Origin: Elmis aenea
Lineage: Eukaryota; Arthropoda; Insecta; Coleoptera; Elmidae
Assembly: GCA_947652605.1 (NCBI GenBank)
Contig: OX393579.1
Location: 37,578,970 to 37,642,969 of the forward strand
Direction: 5' to 3'
DNA length: 64,000 nucleotides
Part shown: one piece after another, positions 55,769-64,000 of the stretch
How the letters are laid out: every line of letters starts with the position of its first letter
Numbering within the stretch: the stretch's first letter is position 1
Position numbers and translations under genes: made by a program
Notes under the pieces: model-generated
What the model saw: only the letters and a program-made list of their open reading frames with translations
Told to the model about the DNA's origin: nothing
The model's database searches: none

Positions 55769-56880
55769 TTTTTAGAAAGTTACTTCACTAAGCCTGTTTT
55801 TTGTTACACCCTATGAAAAAAAAAGTTTTGTGTGTTTAATAACGTTCATGTAGTTTCATGCACAGCTCTTCACAGATAAGCATGTAATGTAACGTAGAAT
55901 TTTTTATCCTAACATTCACATCGGAAAAGCCATTTGCTGATCTAAAAAGCTAATTTAAATAATTTTGCCGTTTTAGTACATAAATTGTTTACACAAACTA
56001 AGCAGCTGAATATATTATGTATAGAAACCTGGACACTTTTATTGTAAAGTGTAAATATAATAATAGAAAAGCTGTTTGCAGAAATACTGAGCAAAGAAAA
56101 AGAATCCGTGAACCAATCTTAAGAGATTTATTTTAAATAAATTTGGGTACATTTCAGATTTCCAAGAGGCGCGCGAGGCTTAAGCTAAATGGAATTTAAT
56201 ATTGCGGCTACATTTTCGCCAAATATTGCAGTTTTATGTATGTAAAATAATGGCGGTCGATTTTGATCTGTCGATGAATAAAACGCGCGTTTCCGTTTAC
56301 TTTAAAGTTCAATTCTTTATCTAACGTTTGATAGAATAATTTACAATAAAATATAACATCAAGCGGGTATAATTTTATTCAATTTTTATAATGCAGCGCA
56401 TGGCACTATAAGATTTATGTATTTCTATCAATATGATAATCAGGGAAGGAGGAAAATTTATTTTTGACGTCTACTACGCGTTAATTCAAAAATCTACCAT
56501 AACAACTAGATCTCAAATAAAAATAGAATAAAAGTTATAGAATGTGAAGCACTTTTTTAAAAATGTATTAAAATAAGAGTAGTCAATAAATATCCTTATC
56601 ATTGCTTATTATTAACGTTTTTTGGATTAATATCAAGCGTGAGATTGAGCAACTTTTATCCAATTAAATCGACTTTAGTTATTCAGATAAACAAGAAACG
56701 TATTAGTTTTTTTATTTTTATAGAAAAAGTTGTTTAAAAAATTACTAATAAATGAAAGGTAATAATATTAAAGTGTTAAATTACAATTTTTGAAAAAAAT
56801 ATTAATAAAAGAGCAAGTAAATGAAATTACAATTACTGCGAAAACATAAATAAATATATAATTTTTTGTGTCATTTAGTT
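55769..56880. other. AT-rich stretch, no recognised gene
   Basis: Nothing codable or repetitive recognised. Confidence 0.45.
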
Positions 56881-56888
56881 TTTACAAC

Positions 56889-57074
56889 CAGTGGCGCACT
56901 GGCCAGGGTGTCAACCACAGAACATACACGTGTCAACTTGCTCGATGGTAAGTAGGCCCTGTGAATTCCTTTAAACATTAGACAATTTGTTAAACATGTT
57001 CCAATATTATTACTGTATGGGTGATCCCCCTTCGTCTTCTGGCAATTAATATTTTTAAACCCAGTCCGTCACTG
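56889..57074. mobile_element. hAT-type MITE (186 bp)
   Basis: CAGTGGCGCACTGG at the left and CCCAGTCCGTCACTG at the right are imperfect inverted termini. TTTACAAC at 56881-56888 and TTTACACC at 57075-57082 form a 7-of-8 duplication. Confidence 0.75.
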
Positions 57075-57601
57075 TTTACACCTGTTTAGAACTCTCTGTT
57101 AAATAAACAAATTAGGCAAAATATTGGCCTATTATGTACGGAGTGCACCACTACATTTGGGCCACTGTAGGGATAGAGATAGGGCTAAATAAGCAAAAAC
57201 TTATTATTAAAAAGCTTAATAGGTACGTAGTGCAAAAGCTTAACAAAAACAAAATATAATTTTTTTTTACTTTAAAAAATTAAAATTTTAATGTGTGCGC
57301 ATTCTTATTAACCCTTTCAGCCCGAAGACCGTATATTTCCGCAATAAAATTTTGGGACCAACTGCCGAAGGCCGTGTTTTTTCGAACTTATTATATTTAG
57401 ACGACGAACACCGTACGCGTCCGTTTGATAGGTTAAAATACCTTTATTAGGCTCTATAGATTCGTGTAAAATTGTTTAAACTCGCGTGCATATCAGTGCA
57501 TTAGTCAGTCTCAGATTTAACGTGTTTATTGTGCTTATAGTTGATTTTATTTTAAAATACAAAGGTAATTATTATATTTTATTTAACAGTTTAGTAAAAT
57601 T

Positions 57602-57760
57602 CCAACGGAAGAAGGAAGTAAACAAAAAGTTAGGAGATGCGTTGTTTGTAGTAAGCATGATAAAAGAAAAGAAACGTCGTATTATTGCAAGGATTGCAAT
57701 GCTCCTCTTTGCATAATTCCTGTTTCGAAATTTATCATAGTAAACGTAATTACTAACAAA
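57602..57760 (+). pseudogene. piggyBac transposase C-terminal cysteine-rich domain
   Basis: The frame reads PTEEGSKQKVRRCVVCSKHD, KRKETSYYCKDCNAPLCIIP and, after a one-base shift, CFEIYH. The spacing C-x2-C, H, Y-C-x2-C, C-x3-P-C-F-x3-H is the RING-like cysteine-rich domain that closes piggyBac transposases and binds terminal DNA. All upstream RNase H-like catalytic aspartates are missing. The frameshift sits exactly where the 181-bp duplicated block starts. Confidence 0.88.
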
Positions 57761-58078
57761 CATATTTAATTATAATTTTTTGAAAATAAACAGAAAAAAT
57801 TGAATATGCATTTTGATTTCTAACAGTGTTGATCATTACGTATAATATTCGAGTAGTGAGACCGCGGAAAGTAGTTTGCCGAAGACAATTTGATAATTTC
57901 CTGTTTCGAAATTTATCATTGTAAACGTAATTACTAACAAACAATTTTGATTACAATTTTTTGAAAATAAACAGATAAAATTGAATATGCGTTTTTATTT
58001 CTAACAGTGTTGATAATTACGTATAATATTCGAGTAGTGAGACCGAGGAACGTATTTTGCCGAAGACAATTTGGTACA
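57717..58078. repeat. 181-bp tandem duplication inside the piggyBac-like element
   Basis: 57717-57897 and 57898-58078 are direct copies, close to 90 percent identical, each starting CCTGTTTCGAAATTTATCAT and ending TTTGCCGAAGACAATTTG. Each holds the end of the transposase and 3' untranslated sequence. Confidence 0.85.
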
Positions 58079-58185
58079 ATGACGAAGGCCGTACGATTCG
58101 GCAAACGTCTAAAATAGCCCGGCATACGGGCATTTCTAATAAAAAAGTAGTCAGGGCTGAAAGGGTTAAACGATATATACCGGGT

Positions 58186-59873
58186 GTAAATGAAGTGTAG
58201 TTTTGCCTAAATGAAATTTTAGACATATGATATCTAGAGAAACCGGTTTTTTCAGTACATGCACAAAATTCGTTCACTTCCGATTTCGCCGGAAATGACT
58301 TCAACTTTATTATTTTAAGTAAAACACCCTGTATATTTTACATTTTTGGAAAGAGGAAGCGATTTTGGATACAACTTAATTTTTAAAATAATTTTTGAGC
58401 AAAAATTAAATTTTTTATTGAATGTGCCGTTACCTGCATGAATTGAATTTTATTATGTCAACAATTGCCCAAAAAACGTTTTCGTATATTTTAAATGACA
58501 TTTAGGTTACTTTAATCGGCTTTGAAGGTTGCGGAATCGGTTTTTTGACGAAATGTCATTTTTTTAAATGGAACTATGATGGTGCAAGCGGTAATTTAAA
58601 TAGAGCATTTTCTAACGAATCCATCGATACCAACTTGTTTTTTTATTAGACGTCTGCTTCAAAAACTTTAAATTATTGTAACGATTTACTAAGAGATCCT
58701 GTTAATCGCAGTACACTGTGCATAATATTCGTTTCTGTTTCTTTAGATATAATACAATGATCTCTTTCATTATTATTGGCGGGTTCATTGCCAAATTTCT
58801 GTTTAATGCTGTTAAAATTTTCGTAAGTGTGCTTGGAAAAGACTAATATCAACTGTAATCCCTTTCAAGAAACTTCGGGCGTAAAATAAAAAACATTACT
58901 TTGCCACGACGTAATATTGGAGGGAGAACGAAATGACTATTGAAAATTCAATATTTTTGTTTTTGATTAACATTCACCATCAACTGTATCTTTTTAATCG
59001 TGTTTACTCTTTTAATATTTCTGAATATGTCTTATTTCACTTGATCTCTATTTCGTTTTTCATATTATTATTTATTCTCAGAGAAAAATAGTCTAAAATG
59101 TATAACTTGCTAAAATTTGAATTGAACATGCTCAGTTTGAAAACTAATCATACTTGTTGCTGATTATGGGTACGTGTTACTATTTTATTTAAATATTAGA
59201 TATTGGCGCAACAATTTCTATTATACCTTTTTTACTGATTATGCAAGCTATTAGGTGAATATGGCAGTTTATAAATAAAACCTCGTTTGTTCTTGACAGC
59301 GAGTGTCTTAAACTTATCCAACGAAATATTTTGTGAAGTGCCTGGTTTATTCACGCGTATTTTTTTTATTCAGATATAAATCGCATGCGGCCTACTGGAA
59401 AAGGTTAGACGACAGTTTATATCGTTTGTCCTATATTATATGGAAAGAAATATTACTTGAGTACTACTTGCATGCAATATTTTATTCACAATAAGCCAAT
59501 TCAGGTGTTAATAATTTAACGAACAAACATTTAATAATACGCAGTCTGTTCTTTAATTTGTGTTTTACAAACACTGTATCTTTTAGATTATAAGTAATTA
59601 AATGTTACCGTTCCTGTTGTTTATTTATTTTTTTAAGGACAATTTGTTTAAGGAATTCCTCCATTTTGATTAGTTATAAGTTGAGTAACATTTCACACTA
59701 GAAATTTAATTTTCTGCACTTTTGAACTTTAACATTATGAGTTATAAAGTACATCCAGAGAACAACTTAACCAGATATTTTTTATTTATTTAATTTGTTG
59801 GGTGACGGGTAAATAATGGTGTAATATTATGTTATCAATTGTAATCTCAGCGACATACATTTAAGAGCTTATA
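58186..59873. other. AT-rich stretch with degraded CAGGGTG-group ends
   Basis: TACCGGGTGTAAATGAAGTG at 58186 and AAAACACCCTGTATATTTTA at about 58320 may bound a decayed ~140-bp unit (TIR-like, but arms not clearly paired). Nothing recognised after 58700. Confidence 0.4.
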
Positions 59874-60299
59874 CAGGGTGTTTCGTTAAGAGAGCGAGAA
59901 CATTCAGGAGGTGATTCCTTACCGAAAATTAAGGGGGCCTTTTATATAGGTACATTTTTTTCTTTAGGTGTCTCCTTTCGGAGTTACATCACCCTAAAGG
60001 GTAGCGGTAAAATTAGTTTTTTTTTATTTCTCAAATTTGGATAAATGCAGGAGAATGATATTTGGTAGATCTTTTAAACGTATTAAAAGGTTTCCCATAG
60101 TAATATTTTTAATCATCTCCTCCCTTCACAGGGGCTAAAAAATGCAACCCCTGTTGTTTTTTTTTTATCAGAACTTTTTGGTGGGTTGAAATTTTGCAAT
60201 TAAAAATTTTTGTTTAAAAGCTTCATTTATTTAGATGAGTTTTCCAGTAAAACCTACAGTTTTTGAGTAAAAATAATGTAAGTAAACATACACCATTAG

Positions 60300-60390
60300 T
60301 ATGCCAATATAAAACGATCATTTTGGGGGTTACCATGGTTTGTTTGGTAACCACCAAAATTAATCGTTTTATATTGGAATATTTAATGGG
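60300..60390. repeat. Hairpin with TTGGTAACCACC loop arm
   Basis: CCAATATAAAACGATCATTT pairs with AATTAATCGTTTTATATTGG, and GGGGTTACCA pairs with TGGTAACCACC. Total about 85 bp. Probably a small MITE. Confidence 0.6.
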
Positions 60391-60464
60391 CATGCTTACA
60401 TATTATTTTTTTTGTGCGATCGTACTAGAAACATCTGTTTGACGGACGCGTTAGCAACCATAAA

Positions 60465-60591
60465 GTACTGCATTACCGGCCCTATCCTTAGCAACGGCCG
60501 TAAAAGTTACTTTTCAGGCCGTTACCTTTAGCAACGGCCGAAAAAGTAACTTTTACGGCCGTTGCTAAGGAGAGGGCCGGTAATGCAGTAC
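60465..60591. mobile_element. GC-rich palindromic MITE (127 bp)
   Basis: GTACTGCATTACCGGCCCTA and AGGGCCGGTAATGCAGTAC are inverted, and CCTTAGCAACGGCCGTAAAA pairs with TTTTACGGCCGTTGCTAAGG. A TA (or GTAC) target is likely. Each arm is almost perfect, and GCAACGGCCG also recurs in the centre. Confidence 0.75.
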
Positions 60592-60607
60592 ATACGCCGT
60601 CATCTGT

Positions 60608-60826
60608 CAGTGACAGAATGTCACGTAGTTTTTAACCTATAATTTTGAAAATTACTAAAAATTTAAATTGTTTTTAATTCGATCGCACAAAAAATGTAAT
60701 ATGCACCTCGGCCAAAACGTACTTTTTCGACCTTGCCTGTTTGCTGGCCTCGACTACGTCTCGACCAGCAAACCAGACGCGGCCGAAAAAGTTACACTTT
60801 TTGGCCTTGATACATAAATAACTATT
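60608..60826. repeat. 219-bp repeat, copy 2 (GGCCGAAAAAGT family)
   Basis: Nearly identical to 28175-28378. It keeps a complete hairpin, GTTTGCTGG...CCAGCAAAC. TCGATCGCACAAAAAATG near 60677 is inverted relative to TTTTTTGTGCGATCGTAC at about 60408, so a larger palindromic unit of about 420 bp may exist here. Confidence 0.8.
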
Positions 60827-61185
60827 TTTTTTTACTCAAAAACTGTAAGATTTACGAGAAAAACTAAAGAATAAAAAATTTTAACCCACCAAACGGTTCT
60901 GATAAAAAAAAAACAACAGGGGTCGCATTTTTCAACCCCCTGTGAAGATGGGAAATGATTGAAAATATTACTATGGGAAACCTTTTAATACGTATAAAAG
61001 ATCTACCAAATATCATTCTCTTACACTTATCCAAATTTTAGAAATAAAATATAAACCTTATTTAACCGCTCCCATTTAGGGGGGTGTAACTCTGAAAGAA
61101 GACGCCTAAGGAATTTTTTTTAAATAAAAGACCCCTTAATTTTCGATAATGAATCACCTCCCGAGTTTTTACGAAACACCCTGTA

Positions 61186-62656
61186 TATTAATCTAATCAT
61201 CCCAGAAAATATTTTTGCAAAATTAAACAAAGCAAAAATGTTTCTTTTTGTATATTTACAGTAAAATTTCGTCGGTTTTGACCTTTGATGAACTAATTCA
61301 ACAATCGTGGATTTAACAGTACTCTGGCATTTAGACTTAAAGTTTTTGGTACATTTGTTTATTTAAAATTTTATTTATTATCTTTAAAGATGCATTTACA
61401 AAACTGCAATGATCTACACATTATTTTAGAACAGTAATACAAAGATTAATGAAATTTAGGTATTTGTGTGTCTTAGGTTAACGGTTCAATATTTTATTAC
61501 TTTTAAATTAAAATATGTGTGTATTTGTATATTAATGAGTTATATTTTTACGTAAAAACAATAGTGCCTTTTATATTTACCAAGAGTGCACCTCACGTTA
61601 AACAAACTGTATATGGAAAACAGTTTATTTCTTATCTAGTTGTATATCAAAACCTAGCCCTAATTATCAAAATAAAATAAGGCACAGTTTAGAATTACGT
61701 ACGCTAGTAAGGTTGATATTCAAACAAGTAATCTTCAAAATGTATATTAGCTGTAATCTGTAAATTACAGTAAATTTCTTAACAAATATGGTGGTAATTC
61801 TGTTATTAAATATAGCAATGAAAATGAAATCACCTTGTATCAAGATGGCGCCTCATCTTCCTTACGCATTTATGTACTAAGTACCTTCAACAAAAGGCTC
61901 CCCGGCAAACCAAATAAGCGAACTCCACAGAGCCTAGATTTTAGATCTTTACATATAGTTATAAAGGGCATCGTTTACTCAAAGAAGATCTTGGGTTTAA
62001 TTCAAGTCGAGTTCAATCACTAGGGAAATGCGGAAAGGGATTTATGCAGAAATTAATTATTGCTTTAAATTCTGTTCTGTACAGGTCAAAGAACCGTACC
62101 CTTATTAAGAATGATTAACATGCAAAACTGTCTGTAAATTTGCAACACTTTTAGTAAAACAAATGATTTAGAATACGCACTCTTTTATATAATGATTTGC
62201 TTGGTTTTTTACTTTTTCGTTAAAGTGGAAATTCGAAAAAAATCTATGTGTTCAAGGAAATATGTATATTATGTGCGTGTCATGCTGATAACCTTTTCGG
62301 AAATTAGAAAATTGGATATCCTAAAAAACTAATCTCCGAGTTACGCAAGCTTAATATTAAGTTGATCTCCACACAACATTTCAAATTTTTATTTGACGTG
62401 GTTACGCATACGAATATATCTGTAGTATAAAGTTTTTGGACTCAAGCAAATGCACATTTTCTGAATGCTTTAATCTATTGTTTGTGTAGTTTCATCCACT
62501 GTTGAACCCCTAAAAGCATAAAACTTGTATACAGTGTGTTTCTACCAAGACGAACTATACAATAACACTGTTATACGCCAAGATACACCACAAATTAATA
62601 AAAATATTGTTTGTAGTGATCAGCTAGAAAAAGCAAATTGTGTTCAACCAACTATA
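61186..62656. other. AT-rich stretch, no recognised gene
   Basis: The 62-codon frame at 61835-62023 has no recognised motif. No repeat pairing seen. Confidence 0.45.
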
Positions 62657-63379
62657 CAGGGTGTTGCATGACGTAACGGCCAAACTTAAGGAGCATGTTT
62701 CTTGAGTCAATTTAAGCAAAAAATGTTATATAAACCATAGCCCAAAACTTGATGGTTATCGAGTCATAGGCCTTTAAATTTTATAAAAAAAGGTCAATTT
62801 GAACATGAAAAAATATGAAATGGCGCTTTTATCTTCTAAAATATCGATTTAACAACAAAATGTTTTTTATAAAATTTGCATCGCCATTTTTTCTGCGCCT
62901 TATGGTGTACTCGATTTTGTGTTGTTAAATACTTGATCTACATTGCTCAAAACTTTTAAAAACAAGTGATTTACTCAAAAAAGGTTAATTTTAGGTCTAT
63001 ATGACCTTCAAAATTTTATAAAGTACAATTAAAGAGGAATCTAAAAATGTAATAATATACAGGGTGTTATATTTAAAATAACTAGGTTGGTTGCCATAGC
63101 AAATAAACCGTAAAAAACAAAACAATATCGAATACACCATAAGGCACAGAAAAGATAGCGATGCATCTTTTATAAAAAACATTTTATTAAATCAATATTT
63201 TAGAAGATAAAAGCGCCATTTCATATTTTTTCATGTTCAAATTGACCTTTTTTTTTATAAACTTTAAAGGTCTATAACTCGATAACCATCGAGTTTAGGA
63301 CTATGGTTTATATAACACCTGTTGCTTAAATTTACTCAAGAAACATGCTCCTTAAGTTTGGCCGTTACGTCATGCAACA
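62657..63379. mobile_element. Foldback (~723 bp), right tip lost
   Basis: CAGGGTGTTGCATGACGTAA at 62657 pairs with TTACGTCATGCAACA ending at 63379; the final CCCTG is missing on the right. Arms pair through GGCCAAACTTAAGGAGCATG/CATGCTCCTTAAGTTTGGCC and AAATGGCGCTTTTATCTTCT/AGAAGATAAAAGCGCCATTT. The loop contains TACAGGGTGTTATATTTAAA at 63058, another CAGGGTG-type block. Confidence 0.82.
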
Positions 63380-64000
63380 TTATTATATCAGTGCACCAAT
63401 ATGTAGCTTTTTACTTTTCATTAAATATTTTGTATATTTTAGATTTTAAACAAAATTTTCGTCTTTCTGTACCCAGAATTAACCAGTTTATAATAATTTT
63501 AGATATAAAACCTGCGTAATGTTTTTAAAGCCATTGTTAGAAAATGTATAATCATTAACATATTTGTAGATTGTTCGATTTAAAATAATTGCAATATTCC
63601 GGTTTAGCAAAACGGGCTAAGCATGTTAAATACCATCTACATTATTCTTAAAGTTTAACTCGGTTCACGATCACTTAATATTTTAAGATTTTTCCACAGC
63701 GCCCCAAGTCAAACCATATTTATTCAATTTAAAGTAATTTATATACTTTTTTCTTTGAAATCAATAAAATCGTTAGAAACCAGCTATAATGTTTTATTTA
63801 AAAAGATTTAACAACACATATCACAAAAATTACAAACAATTTATTGAGCGGAATAATTATTATTAAGACGGATGAGTGTGTTGTTAACTTCACATCTTTT
63901 GAAATCTTGGAATCAAACTGGATACATCTACCCTTATTTCATATATTCTCGAAACGATACCGTGAGATCTCGTCAGTGGCGCATCATTTATGAATGAACC
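63380..64000. other. AT-rich stretch, nothing recognised
   Basis: No gene or repeat structure seen to the window end. Confidence 0.45.

Larger units (their letters stand above)
57312..58165 (+). mobile_element. piggyBac-like element (854 bp)
   Basis: CCCTTTCAGCCC... and ...GGGCTGAAAGGG are inverted termini flanked by TTAA at 57308-57311 and 58166-58169, the exact piggyBac target. Inside, the plus strand keeps only the C-terminal cysteine-rich finger of the transposase, followed by a 181-bp tandem duplication. Inner GAAGACCGT/GAAGGCCGT motifs repeat near both ends. Confidence 0.88.
59874..61183. mobile_element. Foldback (1,310 bp), CAGGGTGTTTCG ends, filled with other elements
   Basis: CAGGGTGTTTCGTTAAGAGA at 59874 and GTTTTTACGAAACACCCTG ending at 61183 are inverted, flanked by TA (59872-59873, 61184-61185). 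Arms pair through GGTGATTCCTTACCGAAAAT/ATTTTCGATAATGAATCACC, TGGTAGATCTTTTAAACG/CGTATAAAAGATCTACCA and GGGTTGAAATTTT/AAAATTTTAACCC. The loop (60280-60830) holds a hairpin, a MITE and the 219-bp repeat. Confidence 0.85.

Overview
The window looks like arthropod, most probably insect, nuclear DNA. It is strongly AT-rich and carries no bacterial-style operons, ribosome binding sites or dense coding. It holds eukaryotic transposons of many classes and tRNA-derived SINEs. Two copies of one foldback element carry runs of TCAGG and TTAGG, the telomere pentamers of beetles and of insects generally, so a beetle is my best guess (inference only). I could not recognise any exon of a host gene; the window reads as intergenic or large-intron DNA filled with transposons of several ages.

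Layout. 1-2.7 kb: short inverted repeats and a hAT element with a decayed transposase C-terminus. 4.7-7.7 kb: a foldback element with a decayed helix-turn-helix transposase, interrupted by a LINE that kept ORF1 and endonuclease sequence but has no reverse transcriptase. 9.5-16.1 kb: three hAT elements, a foldback with tandem-repeat ends and a telomere-like core, SINE copy 1, and a stack of small elements including an 81-bp one. 16-24 kb: mostly plain AT-rich sequence. 24-30 kb: foldbacks, SINE copy 2, a possible solo LTR and the second telomere-core foldback. 30.5-33.7 kb: an old LINE reverse-transcriptase pseudogene cut by two hAT elements and a perfect-palindrome Harbinger-type MITE. 35-38.7 kb: three nested or adjacent foldbacks, one with a DDE transposase remnant. 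43.5-45.0 kb: a Crypton-like element with the only intact gene, a 366-residue tyrosine recombinase. 45-50.9 kb: large palindromes, a 40-bp LINE insertion and SINE copy 3 inside a MITE. 53-58 kb: a hAT MITE, a pogo-like element, a foldback, another hAT MITE and a piggyBac-like element. 59.9-63.4 kb: two more foldbacks.

The dominant theme is a group of long palindromic elements that start CAGGGTG, end CACCCTG and sit in TA targets. Two of them hold fragments of what looks like one transposase type: an N-terminal helix-turn-helix piece at 6.8-7.1 kb and a C-terminal piece with a WPARSPDL motif at 37.3-37.5 kb. This suggests that IS630/Tc1/mariner-like elements gave rise to the foldbacks. Elements are nested up to three deep, so relative ages can be read directly. 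Most boundaries come from terminal inverted repeats plus target-site duplications that I matched by eye.
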